From Brevipalpus yothersi (lineage: Eukaryota > Arthropoda > Arachnida > Trombidiformes > Tenuipalpidae): a stretch of 64,000 nucleotides of DNA. Position numbers and translations under genes: made by a program. The stretch spans positions 62,001 through 126,000 of the forward strand of contig QZCP01000146.1 in NCBI GenBank assembly GCA_003956705.1. Direction: 5' to 3'. A model generated the notes under the pieces. It saw only the letters and a program-made list of their open reading frames with translations, searched no databases and was not told where the DNA came from. Shown piece by piece: positions 47,395 to 60,962 of the stretch; position 1 is the first letter of the stretch; every line of letters begins with the position of its first letter.

Positions 47395-49137
47395 ATGAGC
47401 ACATGATGAAGAGGTGCTAAAAACGGCTTAAAAATCTAAACCATTTTAAAAGATGAGTCAGTCAAATTAAATCCACTTACAGACAGACAGCAAAAAAAGC
47501 GTTCATGAACAACGGAAATGATCCAACATTCAACTACAATTATAACTTTGATCGTTTAAGTTCTGAAAATGAAAGTTCCGTTTTAGCGAAAATCTTTTTT
47601 AAGCTCTCTCGAAATTTATCGGCTAGTCTTAATTTGAGAGAGACCAACAGTTGATGAGAGGGGGATCAAGTTCCCAGGGAAAAAGAGGCGAAATTTATTT
47701 CGAAAGCTAAAAAATTTTCATGGATGAATCAGTCCCAAAGAGATGAAAAGTGTGTGTTAATGATTAATGACATCATTTAGATTAACCAATTTCGGGAACA
47801 ATTTTCGGGAAAGCTTTTCTATCCAGCTTTCCAATGTGGCCATGGTGCAATATTGAGGTTCATTCGCTCTTGGATACTAGAATCCTTTGGTTAAACTTTT
47901 CTCTCTCTCTCTCTGTATTCGATCGATGATTCGCCTCGCGCACATCGATTCTGTTCACTCTCTTCATCCAGTGTCTGTAGTGTTTCACTTTTTTTAACTC
48001 ATCATTTTTCCAGGGCGTTCATCAGACATACACCATCAGACATATACCACAAATACCTTATTTTGGGGGTTCAATAGTCGAGTAAAATTCCTTCCAGGAA
48101 TCATACCCACTGGAATATATGTGTTTACACACATTTCTCCTTCATTCTCGAGAAAAGTGTTGTTTTAACAACAAGATGGCTGTGATCAATTAGTTTGAGT
48201 GTGTGTCCTTCTTGCCGATTTGATTTCATTTAACGCTTCATTTGGAAAAAGTCATACCCTCAAGTGTAGACGATTAGAAGTGATCATCAATATTGTTAAT
48301 ATCATCAATTATTCTCATCGATACTCATCGTTGTCATTGTTTTAGTTTACCGCTTCTTTTTTTTTCTTCTCTTTCTTGATCACATTCTTTGACACTGTTT
48401 ATGATCATTCAGTTTCTTCACTCCTCACCTCGGTGGCCATCGTTGTCAAAATTGTTTGCCTGGAGAAAATTTTTTTTCTGGCTTTTTTTTTCACATCACT
48501 CCTTGATTTACTCTTGAAATTTGAATGATACACATTCTCTACTGACATCTCTCTACTGCTGATTGGGCTGAGATATGTATCGCCAATTTTGATTACAGTG
48601 AACTTGAACCTTCAACCATCGTGCTCACAATTAAGTCCAACACGAGTTCGATCGAATTTTTTTTCTTTCTCTCTTTCGATTCACTTCGTCAACTTGGCAA
48701 TCAATTTCGTAAGCCAGCCCATCGTGATCTTCAGCCACTGTATTTCAGGCACACTAATTGATACCTTCAATACGATCAAGTTGACTACATATTTCAACAA
48801 CCAGTATCATTCAAATTTGATTACAGGTAAGCTGTTGTGGTTAAATTTTTTGAATGTTGCTTATATTCGTAACACCAGATTAACCATGCTTACCCAAAAT
48901 TATAAGCATCCATCAATACATATATAAATATTTTCATCGCCAAATTTTTTTGATATCCTTTAAATTCCTTTCATCTCTCTCTCCTCGTCCCTCGAATTTT
49001 TCTTGTATCACCGAAATCGATTTGATCTTGCTCATATTCATGATGGTCCAAATCAGTTCAACTATCTATACACTCACATGTATTGATAGTTACATGACCT
49101 AAAATCTCGAGCTGCTGACAAGGCTGTTCTGACCTAA

Positions 49138-49203
<66 letters not shown>

Positions 49204-49404
49204 NNNNNNNNNNNNNNNNNNNNNNNNNNNNNNNNNNNNNNNNNNNNNNNNNNNNNNNNNNNNNNNNNNNNNNNNNNNNNNNNNNNNNNNNNNNNNNNNN
49301 NNNNNNNNNNNNNNNNNNNNNNNNNNNNNNNNNNNNNNNNNNNNNNNNNNNNNNNNNNNNNNNNNNNNNNNNNNNNNNNNNNNNNNNNNNNNNNNNNNNN
49401 NNNN

Positions 49405-49481
<77 letters not shown>

Positions 49482-51125
49482 TCCTTTTCTGTTACTCTTA
49501 CTTTTCTCTCGGAATCGATTCAATTCCAACTTTCACTTTAACCATGTCTCGACTTGGCCACAATTTGTCCATCTCTTTTTTGTGGCCGCATTTGGAAGAT
49601 GTAGGAGAGTGGGTTCTGTGTTAATTTCTTTTGATGATTGAAGATTTTAAATTAATCTTCTTTTTTGAGCTCCAAATTCGCATTGAAAGTAAGCTGTCTC
49701 TTTTTGAATGCAAAATTTCAACAGTTTCCTGACCTCATCTCTCAACCCTCTTCTTCTCCGTGTTTGTTGGCAAAGTGTTCAGCATGTTCTTTGGCGATGC
49801 TCTGCCTTTATGGCTAGGTTTGCCAGAAAATTGAGAATAAAATTTCATTCAAATTCGAGTCTACACACGCATCAGTATCTTCAAGAAAATGGAAGCCATG
49901 AACTATCCATGTGACTGATTAGACATGAGCCTCATTTTCCTTGGGAGTCTTGAAAATTGGCTTGATGAATAATATTTAAGAATCTTCTCACCAAGAACTT
50001 AAAACTTAGAACTATCTTTGAGGAGACTGAACTTCCACAGTCACTGTTAAGGGGGAATGTCCTATGATTATTCACGCAAATCTCGCATATTTGCCTCTGT
50101 GTGTATACACAATATTATATGTCCTCAAACTGCGTCATTTTACATCTTGAATCTATTTCAAAAGGTCTAGCATTTTGAGATCACCTCTTTCTGTCAACCC
50201 TTTTGGCTTACAAACAGACTTATAAGATAATTGGACCTCACAGTTTCTTTTTACACTTCCATGAGATGATTTCTCATTTCCGCTAAGATTCTCCAATAAT
50301 AGTTCCATCCTTATCTCTCTCTCTCTCCCCAACATTCTGTGTTTGTTTTCAATATCAAATGGCAGCGTGTATCCGATGCAAGATCATCTTCATACACTAT
50401 TATAGTTTCATAGAGAAAAAAGATTACATTCGCTATTGAAACTTCGACAAAGATTGGAGGAATCTTCCTGTTATGCCTCATGGTTCACGAGGCGAAAATT
50501 TTTTGGAACCATATTCTGTTCCCCGAATTCTCAGAATTCGAGCAGGTTCAACTTGATTATTACTGTCTGGTTTTGTATGCAAATTAGCTGCTTACCTCCC
50601 ACTTTCCTCACTTGAAAAGCGGAGAAATTTGGCCCTTGTCTGGGCTTTTACGAGTGAGTGAGAGGATTTTCCAGGAAGATGTGGATTGTTGAAATCTAGG
50701 GACATATCTGTTCACATTCATATTGAAGCTCTCCTCCAATACATCCTATGACTGTTTCGATTTTCCCACATCCTGTGGAATTTATGTGCGTTTATTAGCA
50801 AATATTCCAGCCCTCAGGAACATTATGCTCATGCAGACAGTTTCGTTCTATGTTTTTATCTTCTCATGAACTTTGCTTGAGGGAGCAAAAGTGCTAGAAA
50901 GGAGAGAGAAAGAGAGAGAGAGAGAGACGATAAACTTTCTCTTTCCGGGCGAGCTCACTTTCGCTCTGGAAGGCTTCTGATTCGATGTAACATGAGTGAA
51001 CCATTCAGATCAAAACTGCTCGTACTACAGAGACTGTAAACAGCTTTAATTAACTTTCACAAATCATTTTACTCAAATTATAACCTCTCTCATCTTCTTC
51101 TACTCTCTCATATTATCGATGTACC
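47395..51125. other. Upstream region of the BTB gene with an assembly gap
   Basis: 3.7 kb with no supported coding exon. A good donor (GATTACAG|gtaagctg) near 48828 may end a non-coding first exon of the BTB gene at 51126. The frame at 48589-48927 has no convincing start or composition. CT/GA runs occur at 47900-47915 and 50900-50928. Confidence 0.5.
49140..49480. repeat. (CT)n microsatellite interrupted by an assembly gap
   Basis: (CT)n from about 49141, then 201 Ns (49204-49404), then (CT)n to about 49478. The true repeat length is unknown. Arg/Glu ORFs on the minus strand across the gap are artefacts. Confidence 0.97.
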
Positions 51126-53647
51126 ATGGCTCCTATAACATCTTTTCAGTCTCGCCTATCGTCCCCTTATCATATTGAATCACTTAATCAAATCGATGTC
51201 TGCTTACATCCGCTAGTATCTCATCTGTTTTCTTATCATTATCCGATTCTTGATTCCAGTTGTCTGACAACCTTCGATAGCGGCAAAAAGATCAACATCA
51301 ACGGTGGTGACCATCGATTGTTGAAGGAGAGTAGAGCTCACAAGATGGACACTTCACCATCGCATTTTGAACGTTCCAACGGACCCGTGCTTACACTCAA
51401 TTGTGGTGGACCCAACGATTTTCTACTTAATGGTGGCCTCAAAAGCGATTATGTAGGCTTGAGTCATCATCATGGTGATGGATGGTCACCATCAGCTCCC
51501 AGTCCTGGCTTGGTGTTGTTCAACAGTGAAGAGCAGAGCGATTTGATATTTATTGTGACCATGGATTCGTCGAATCATCGTCCCGATCGAGATGATCTAA
51601 AGTTTCCTGCTCATTCATTCATTATCAAGGAATCGAGTCCAATTTTCAAAGAGATCATTCATCAACTGAATCAGAGACAGAGTAATCAAAACAGTGATCA
51701 AAAGCCAATCATCAACATTCAATGTCGTCCGGAGACGCTTCATATGCTAATGAGGTGAGATAGAAGAAGCAAAGAGAAATCAACAGCCTCCCCACTCATT
51801 TGCATGTTAATGACCTCCAAGTCTCCTCCTCCATCTTCCCTCTTCATTTTGCTCAATCAATGATGATATGTTAGCTACTCAATTGTTATTATTATTAACA
51901 ATTTCTGATTTTCAAATTGACTTCATACCCCCAATATTCGATTGGTTTCGCCACCAGAAACCACCCGCTCAATAGAACAGATCACTTTCTCAATTATTCC
52001 TACTGGTTACATTTTACACACCCTGTTGAAGAGGCCTCCTCATAGCTGAACCTTGATCGTCGTTTTTCAATCAATTGGTGATAGTTTGGCTGTCGATTTT
52101 GTGTTTTTTTCTCGCTTTCTCACTGTTATCTGAACGATCAAAAATTTTTCTTGTTTAATGAGTGATGGCTGATGAGTTGATGGTATCTTTTTTTCGCTCT
52201 CTCTCTCTCCGTTGAGTTTTATGAGTGACCAGTGTCGATTGATTCCGATGAAAAGTAGTGATATTTAAATTTTTTCTTCTCCCAGTTCAACTAATAGACT
52301 TGTAAGTTCTCAGGGTTACTGTACAGTCGGTTTTACAAATCCATCCATATTTAGCCACTTCTCTTCCTCTGTGCATATTCTGGTGTTGCGGTTATCTATT
52401 TTGTCACTTCTATTTATGTAAATCACTTAGTGAGACAGAGTTTATCTTATTCTCCCATGTTTCCTTCTTGGTCGTCTCTTTTTTCACTACATTCTTGGAA
52501 GCAATTCTTGTAGCAACTTTGTCCACACCAGATACATGGGAGCGATTTGTTCCGACAACTTTTGGACAAGATTGCTAGTCTCATATGCTTCATTATACTT
52601 TTCCTCGTCTATTTACACTTTTAAAAATTGCTACACTGTTCTCTGAATCAATGAACTATTGTTTATTCTGGAAATACACTCATCTCTAAGTGAAGTATAT
52701 TTTCTCTTCCTGATTCCTCTTTTTCCTCTAGTTATATTTACAAGAAGGAAGTGGAAATAAGTAGTGTCTCCAGTTGTTTGGCCTTGCTTGAAGTTTCGGT
52801 CAAATTTATGCTCAGCGAATTGACTCGAATCTGCTTGACATTCCTCTGGAATTGTGCTTCTGAATTCAATGTGCTCCAAATTTTGACCTCTTTGCGAAAG
52901 ATAGACTCAAATAATCACTACAATTACACTTATCGTTCTCTCAAGTCTAACGGTACCAGCAACAGTGATCATTGCCAACCCACGATCGGCCATCCCCATC
53001 CACCGCATCATCGATACAACTATCATCCATACTATCAAACTTTCGGTGCAAATTATGAAAACTTATTGAATGAGGTGAATCTTCGATGCTATCAAATATT
53101 GGATGAGAATGCTGAGAAAATTTTACGCTCAGAGGCAGTTTGCGATCTTGATCGTGACATGTTGATGGACATTCTGCGTCGTGATACACTCAATCTAGAA
53201 AGTGAGCTTACTGCCTTCGATTGTATTCAACGTTGGTCCGTTTATCAGTGTCAACGTGAATTACGTGAAATTGGCCACAAAACTAAGTCTGATCTTCTCG
53301 GTGAGGCGAAATATTTGGTTCGATACTTGACCATGACTAAAGAACAATTCATCAAAGGTCCCTATTCGAGTGATATTCTCTCTCTTGATGATAAATCAGC
53401 TCTTCATGAAAAACTATTGGACGCTGACAAACCACTTCCTAAACATCTTATGTCAGCCAAAATGGACATTCCTCGTAAATTTTTGAAAGCCATTTCATCC
53501 AGTGGGAAGAGCCTTCTCTCACAATCAAATGGTAATCGAACATCGAGAGCATTAGCCCCGTATGATAGAAAGAAAAATTCTGCGCTCAAAAAGCTGCTAA
53601 GTGGTCTCGGGGATGTAATGATTTTTGCTATCAGGATCTTCGATTAA
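51126..53647 (+). CDS. BTB-BACK domain protein, BTBD3/BTBD6-like
   Basis: Probable substrate adaptor for a cullin-3 ubiquitin ligase (family inference). Two exons, 51126-51754 and 52732-53647, in phase across a 977-nt intron, give 514 residues. The BTB domain spans about 138-260 (EEQSDLIFIV, KFPAHSFIIKESSPIFKEII, and YIYKKEVEI after the splice). A His/Asn/Tyr-rich insert separates it from the BACK domain (CYQILDENAEKILRSEAVCD, NLESELTAFDCIQRWSVYQCQ, GEAKYLVRYLTMTKEQF with SDILSLDD). The block EAKYLVRYLTMTKEQF with SDIL is typical of the BTBD3/6 group, but the C-terminal PHR domain of that group is not seen. The N-terminal 135 residues are unique. A donor after LSGLGD (gtaatg) could splice to 53982, changing the last residues. 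Confidence 0.85.
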
Positions 53648-54712
53648 GCTACAACTTATTCTCTCCTAAGCCCTATGTGATGAACTTTCAAGTGATCTGT
53701 GTGTGTGTCTCACCATCATGACAAACTTTTATCACCTATTCATCCTCATGATTTCTACACTGTCACTGATTCTCTGGCACCTATCTCCTCATTCAATCAT
53801 TGGTTCCGATAATTTGCTCTGGATTCAGCTTTTATTTACTCCTGTTGATTATTTGCACTTCTTAAAGATCTACTTACTTACTTATTGTTTCCCTGCTGTA
53901 TCAGTTGTTGCTTTGCGCATTTCTGACTTGGTTCCACGTGTATTGGATATATAGATCTGATTTTTGTTGATCGTCAGCTCACCGGTCTACATTTATTCAA
54001 GTGTCCAACGAAAATCCCCTTGCCTCGATCGATCTGATTCGAAATACTGGAAACGATCAAGGTCCTTCTGGTACTACTAATACTAAATTAACCAAGGTGG
54101 CAACTAACATTGTAGGAGATGGTTTCATCTTTTCCCGAAAAAAGATCAATCTCTTAGGGCTGTTTTAATTAATACTCAATTTTTCCCTTCCGATTTTATT
54201 CGTTTAATGCCACTGCTTTGAGAAAATTTTACCATAGGATGGTACATAAATTTCATTTCAAATTGATTAAAAACGTCAAAGAATAATAGCAACCTTGATT
54301 TGAGTCTAAAAATTGAATTTTTTGCCCACTTCTTCTCACTTTTTCTCACACAGATTCGTCCTAATATCAATTCTTTCTACAGTTTTGTAGACATTAGAAT
54401 TCATCGCTATTGAATGGGTTGAGGAAAAATTAATCATGACTTTTTATTCATTGGATAGCTTATGACAGTTGAAAATGATGATTTTTATTTCCTTTTTGCC
54501 TCTTGAAACCTGAATCAAGTCCATTATGGCTCAATATTGTTCTCAGGAGAGAGAAAAAAGAAGGTATGACATCATTTTTTCAGCAAAAAAAAAGAAGAAG
54601 ATAATATTCGAATTCATGAGAATAAAAAGCCAGCCTCTCGGTCTATGTCATTTGTTCATCTATAGAAACCATACACCCAATGAAATTACATTTTCGCCTT
54701 CTCAAATTTTCT
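53648..54712. other. 3' flank of the BTB gene, possible extra exon
   Basis: No firm gene. At 53981 an acceptor (ttttgttgatcgtcag) precedes frames that could end the BTB protein about 18 codons later, or, in another phase, read 64 codons to 54168. Neither is decided by sequence alone. Confidence 0.35.
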
Positions 54713-55280
54713 TCATGATATATGATCGATCGAAACATGGCGCTTCTCCGTGAAATCCTTGATTGGATGTGGTCTGGTAGGAAATGGATGAGTTGTATCT
54801 GTAGCCACTCTTGAATCTATTTTCACATTTTTCCTCTCCATATTCTTTTCCAACTCTATGAGCTCAATGAGAAGTTGGGAAAATTTCTCTATCCATGTTT
54901 TACCCTCAATTTTTTGTTGTCCATACATAACTGCTTCTTTCATTGAACAGCACACAAGTGTTGGTCCACAATCGAATCTGTCGATAGCCACGCTTACGTT
55001 CACCAATAATCCCACTAAATTACAAGAATTTTTTGAGATACATCTATCACCGGGGCCACAAGTAGTCCATAAGCTTGAAGGATCATCATCTATAGCAGAA
55101 CGTTTCAATCGACCATCCACCTCGTGTTTAATACCTTCTTCCGCACCTGGAGCCATTAAATAAAGATTCTTTAAAATTTTGAAGTTATGAAACTTAAAAC
55201 TTAAAAAACTTACCAAAATTTAGAACTTGTAGCACAATTGCCACAATCGCTTCAATGATAATACTACTCCCTACTCCCAT
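54713..55280 (-). CDS. Secreted protein with a single CLIP domain and no protease
   Basis: Two minus-strand exons, 55214-55280 and 54713-55146, in phase across a 67-nt intron, give 166 residues. The N-terminus (GVGSSIIIEAIVAIVLQVLNFG) is signal-peptide-like, though it contains one Glu. Six cysteines at 52, 58, 64, 82, 88 and 89 make the CLIP pattern C-x5-C-x5-C-x17-C-x5-CC, with TTCGPGDRCISKNSCN and DCGPTLVCC. CLIP domains normally precede trypsin-like or inactive protease domains in arthropod clotting, melanisation and Toll cascades. Here a charged helical segment and a Pro/His-rich tail follow and the frame stops, with no catalytic domain. Splicing from exon 2 into downstream exons cannot be excluded but no clear donor was seen. 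Confidence 0.7.
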
Positions 55281-58200
55281 GATGGCAATGAAGTCCGTAT
55301 TGTTAATGAGATTGAGTAGCTGGCTATTATATTCATACTAGTAAAATACATTCTGCTGAAATTTTCCTTGTATATGTACATCATAAATCGTTCAAACTTT
55401 GTTTCCATTTTTTCAGGTATCATTTGATTATCAATTTGATCCATCGTTGATGGAACCATCAGCAAGTTCATGATCGATTATGGTTTGTTATAGATTTTGC
55501 GCTTTTATCTGGTCTTCCTATTGATTTTGGTGTGATACACAATAAATAAATGGTAAATGGTTTTTCACGCCGAATAATGAACAAACAAGATGCTCAGGTG
55601 GGCATTTTTACCTTTTCACACATCTCTCTGGATGTTGAGAAGCTACATTTATGATTTATACAACTTATCAATCTCTAACGCATTAATTTATTGGAAACGG
55701 TGGTTCAATTCATTGAAAACAATAGAATGAATGATTCAGATGCTCTGCAATATTGATAAATATTATTATCAGCAAAATGAATTGACTAAATTCTCTGAAG
55801 TACCTGTGAAAATTGTCACAATTTTTAATGTTTTAAATGACCCGACATAAGATTAGAATTCATCAAGATGTCGTTGATTAGCGTATATGACACTGCTCCG
55901 CCAAGAACTACTAGTTTATCAATTATTTGCCCTTGATCAAACTTGGCCTGTTTCCGTTAGCTACTTGCTTATTTTAGAGTTTATACGATAACGGAACTCT
56001 GACAGCTTCGAATCTCAGTGGAAATGATGAATATCTCACATTTGATAGTGAATCAAGAATTTGGCATCACATTGTTGAATTGATAAGCTGCAACTCTTCC
56101 CCCTCTCTCATCTCATGAATTCTCCTCAACCTGATTCACATAAGTCAATCGATGTGAAGTGGTATATCGTTTTCATTCTGCGCTCAAATCTTTTCACACA
56201 CTGTCCATTTAAAAAAATTCAGGCTGGCCTATGAAGGAAAATCCAACCTACTCTATATAAATGTACAAATATTTGTACTGTAAAATTATGGAAAAGAGCA
56301 GATAACCATGTTCAGGCCTCTTTGAAGGCTCCGAAGATGGCTTCACCTTCTTTTTGGCATCGTTTACTGGAGAAGTTATATCCCTAGGAAACCACCACCC
56401 ACTGGAGATAACTGAATCAGAATATCGGTTTTAGCAAATTAGGTCATTTTGGGATAGCATTATAGAATTGGTCAGCATTGTCTTACAATAACTGGCTTCC
56501 GGTAGAAGTTATGATAAAAAAAGGGACAATTCGATTTAGCTCCAAGATCAAAAACTATCAACAAACTTAGAACAAAGTCCTAAGTTAAGACGAAAAATTC
56601 TGAGTATCGAAGAGATTCAATCAATTTTCATCAGAAATACAGGATCAAGAGCCTTCTTTTATTTCTCTACCGTTTACTAAACAGAAAAATTAAGCTCGTT
56701 ATGTTATTTTCATTCTTGATCTATGTCAAACATATACATGCTCTGATTATCCTCATTTTAGCCCTTGGAAAACAATCGATACTGAATGACCTTTGTGAAT
56801 TGTGCTTCAACCTTTCAGAAATTTATCTCGTTGAGCTCTCATGAGTAATGGAAAACTTTATTCACAAACACCCATGGGCCGGCTAATAGTTATGATTGGT
56901 TTACCACCTCAACCGTTTGATAATATTTTTTCATCATTGGAAAATGAATTAAAATTCAATCATTCATTATTCAATCTAATTTATGACTTTTCGATGCACC
57001 CACACAAAAAAATGAGCCTATGAAAAACAGAAAACCTCACGAAATCTATGCGTCATCGATCCTCTGTCAAGGGCTCTTAGCTTGATTAACTACCCTTCTA
57101 CACAGTACATCCCATTTATCGCGTGTAATGATCGATCTGATCAATTTGGACAGACTTTTTATCGAACTCGAAAAGAAAAATTATGAATTAAATCAGCCAA
57201 ACGTTAGATGGCGATCCAAGTATTTTGATGTGTAAGAATTTTTTCCATCTACTATAAGATCATTAATAATCTACACAATCAGAATGCTCATAATGTCCAG
57301 TATACGGATCAGATAGGAAGATCTGAGAAAAATCGTTACTTTGAGAAGAAGAAAAAAATTTTTCTATTGAGAAACGAAATCAATCCGTCAGAAAGATTCG
57401 ATTTTTTCCCCTCCATCTCCTAGGATTCATGATTATAATAGTGGAAAAATAATTTTCTCTCTCTCCCATTATTCAATCGAGAAGTTCTATCACACACTCA
57501 TACGAAGGTAGACATGAAGATTAGCGTGCCATTTTACTTGCGAGTACGAAATTGTGGATAAATTTATATTGACAATTCGATTAGGTAATAAGTTGAGAAA
57601 ATTGGAAGAAAAGAGTGAATAATAAGTCCTGGAAAGAAGAGTAGAATGAATAGTCTTTTCGATAGGTATAAGAAAGTAAGAGAGAAAGAGAGAGAGAGAG
57701 AGATAAAAAATGCTCTGACGCATGTTGGCAAAATATCAGTTCTGGTGTGTTATTCTTTTCTCTATTCATGGACGAACTTGTTGAATATTTTTTTATTGCA
57801 AATCGATGGAAAGAAGAAAAATACAAGCATGTCGAAAAGAGGAGTATCCATGATTATCGAGCGCTTATTCCAGAGTTTATATTCAATGTGATACTCATTA
57901 CATAGAGAAAGAAAGAGAGAGAGTTAAAAGGGCGAATAAAGATCGCTGTTGAAGGAGCATATCATTTTAGAAAGTGATCTCTGAACATATCCATAAATAC
58001 ATATATTTTTTTCCGAATCTTACAGAGGGACTGAATATTTTCCGGTCAGAGAAATAGTCAAATTTTTTTGATTGTTGATAAACTTTGTGCAATTGCAGCG
58101 TATCGTGTTACGAAAACTTGGAAGTATCGATTTTATAATGATTGATCAGTGATCCGTCTCTCACTCAAACATCAGAAAGAAGTAAAAGAATTTCACCAAA

Positions 58201-58665
58201 GTTACAGACATAGAGAATAGTGATCAAACAGAAAAGTTTATATTTATTTACTTTCCCAATTGTATACCCGTTCATTATATACATATACCCTTTATTGGTA
58301 CCGAACAAATCAAACAACTGACCCTTGTTCCATTAATCTCAATCCGTAACAGCTCGTCCATTCGTGACCATTCAAAACACTTGCATGATCCATTGAAGAA
58401 GAAGCATCAATCGGCAGAAAGTAACGGTTACCGGGTCCCGTTCATTCTCTTGTCCTCTTCTACTTCTTCTTCTTCTTCTTCTTCTTCTTCATCATCATCA
58501 TCCTCTCCTTTATCATCATATTCTCATTCTTATTCTTCTCCATTCTTGATTCGTGATTTTCTCGAAAGCTATTAGGAAATCTGTACTCGATACAGATTTC
58601 CCGGATAGCTTGACCCCAACGGATACACCTTCAAAACGGACTCTCCAAAGGGACACTCCAGTGGA
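55281..58665. other. Long intergenic region, no gene seen
   Basis: 3.4 kb of AT-rich DNA. Frames such as 56841-57023 and 57646-57891 are short or span GA/CT repeats (57680-57702, 57904-57922). A TTC/TCA triplet run at 58465-58500 encodes poly-Ser in one frame and is not a supported protein. Confidence 0.5.
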
Positions 58666-58744
58666 ATGGCTTTTGATGGAAAGCCATTGAATACAGGAAT
58701 GAATGGTCACCATGACGTGGTGAATCCAAGACGCTTCAGTGACG
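58666..58744 (+). CDS. Candidate first coding exon of the stomatin-like gene
   Basis: ATG-initiated 26 codons (MAFDGKPLNTGMNGHH and VVNPRRFSD) ending at a good donor (GACG|gtaagttg) in phase 1. That phase fits both the candidate cassette exon at 59229 and an acceptor at 61040-61041 in front of the stomatin core. Its link to the core exon, over 2 kb away, is inferred from phase only. Confidence 0.45.
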
Positions 58745-60962
58745 GTAAGTTGAGGTCAACAATGCAACTTTTCGGGGGCTACAACATTCAAACCTTGAGA
58801 AAGGTAGAGAGAAGAGAGGGCCAGTTTTCTTTTCATTCTTTTCATTTCCTACCTTTTTTCTATGTTGCTCTCACCATCCCCACCATCGTTCTAACGATGA
58901 TTCTTCCTTTCGTGCTGATTCACTGTTTGTCAATTCAGAGCATTCCCCATCATCTTCCTCACACTTGATTCTCTCTCTCTTTCTCTCTTAACTAGTCCAC
59001 ACACACAATCAATGATTCTCACCTCTCTACCAGACTGTATTACCGTGACTTTTATTCTTGATCTTTTTTCTTTCTCTCTCTCTCTCTCTCCTTCCATCAC
59101 TCTTTGAAACATTTCAGAACACCTCAGAATATTAGCACAAGGTTAGAGATGCATGCGAAAAGTTCCACTGTTTGGCTTCCATGTGCGTGCAAAGCATTTT
59201 GTGTGTTGACCTTAACTTTTTTTTGCAGAGCAATTGCTCTTTTCTTTAGCTTTATCTTCCAAATTGTTGACCAGATCAACAGGTAGTCTTGTCCATTTTT
59301 CGCGCTTCAAGTGAAAGTTTTTCGTTTCTTCTTATCCTTTTTACATTCAAATTTAGAAAAATTTGATGTTCTCATGATTACAGATAATTCGGGTTTACAA
59401 TCGCGTGCCATCAAATGCTCTGAAGATGTTATACATCTTCTCCGATCTTCGGAAGTCAGAGAGCCATGTTCATGAATCAGATAAAAGAAGAGAGAAATAA
59501 GATGAACTGATAGAATGAAAAGATTTTGGGGAGAAAAACTTTTTTTCTCATCTGAAATGAGTTTCCGTATTTTTGCTTGAGCCAAATTGAGCTTCGATAT
59601 GATCATAAACAATACACAAAAAAGTTTTCAAATAGAGAACAGCTATCATTTCTATGTTCTCTCATGAGTCTTTTAGATACACACACACTTAACCCGGCAC
59701 TCACTAAAGTTGATTAACTGAGCTCGTTGGATAGAAAGAGAGAAATAGAGGAAGAACATTGTGATCATGGTCTGTTTGGATAAATTGATCAGGCCTTTTA
59801 TCTTCCTTCTTCTTCCTTCCTATTACATACACCAGTTATGATTGTTCCAAAAGCCAAAATGAATTGCTCTTGTTGAAATGAAGTTCTCATCAAAGAGTGT
59901 ATATAGTATGCAATCCAATTCCCTAGTCCTATATATATATAGTCGATTCATCAAACATCCATGAAATCGATCGAAAAAGCTGTTGTCCATTTTGCACCAT
60001 AGTTCAGGGAGATTCTTGGATATGGTAACTACACACACATACACAGTTGAGAAGGGAGAGAAAGAGAGAAAAGGAATAATAACGGTGTTTTGCTCTAAAC
60101 AGTCCAGACTTTCTCTGGTTTGAAGAATAGAAAGTTCTAATGATCAACTGGTTCATAGTGTTGGCTGATACTTTATATTTTTGCATTTTGTGATTCAATT
60201 TTTTTAAAAAATTTGCTCATTCCATATGAATAAAATCGCAAAAAGTTTTTTCCTTTTAGTGACTATACCTCTGAATACGATTCTGTATGAATCGATCAAA
60301 TGAAGATGATGAAAAACACCAATTTAGTTAATTTTTGATGATTTTAGGACAAAAGTATTTCTTAATTTACAACACTGTATTGTTTTGACCGTAAATTTTC
60401 ATCAGATTTTCATTAGATTGTATATTAGTTTCAATGCTGCTTGCCATTTGCTAGTGTTTTGAAGCTCAAACTGGACCATACAGATCGTCGAATTACTCTG
60501 AATGAACTTGAGATAATGGAGAAAGGATACACATATACGGGTATGACTTTGATTGGTTTACATAATTTGTTTGTTTGTCCACGGTAATCATAAGTGTTTA
60601 CCATGCTTGCTTATTTTTTCAGCTCAATAGTGTTCGATGATCGAATAGGAGAATCTTTTTTTCTTCTCCTCATAATCTTTGCCATGATCACATACTCACA
60701 TAAAAAAATAAGTTCAAGAGTATTGCATGATGTTCAATGCGTTTCATGTTCATGTGTTTGCTTTACCTCACGTTCATTGAATAATAACAACAATAATATT
60801 CCCCCAACAGTCAACCTGAATTACCAAAAATTGCCATGTTTACTGTTTTTCAGGCGTAATTTGCTTGTATAATTATCTATTCTTCTTTTTTTTCTCTCTT
60901 TCTCAATCCCCTTTGGATCATCATCATCTTTCAATCTTTCATCCCAAATCGTGCCATCTAAT
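58745..60962. other. Probable long intron of the stomatin-like gene
   Basis: Between the candidate first exon and the core. It holds CT-rich runs at 58970-58990 and 59070-59092 and the possible cassette exon listed below. Other ORFs here (59307-59612, 59823-60198, 60594-60872) look non-coding. Confidence 0.4.
59229..59282 (+). CDS. Candidate 54-nt cassette exon
   Basis: Bounded by a strong acceptor (aactttttttttgcag) and donor (CAACAG|gtagtc). 54 nt long, phase 1 on both sides and free of stops, so it could be included or skipped without shifting the frame. It would add EQLLFSLALSSKLLTRST. Only splice-signal and phase evidence. Confidence 0.3.

Noticed and set aside
48589..48927. 112-codon ORF upstream of the BTB gene
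   Set aside because: No ATG at its start. A splice donor sits inside it, and it is more likely a non-coding 5' exon plus intron.
49058..49529. Arg/Glu-rich ORFs across the N gap
   Set aside because: Translation of (GA)n and unknown bases.
58381..58575. Poly-serine ORF
   Set aside because: Produced by TTC/TCA triplet repeats.
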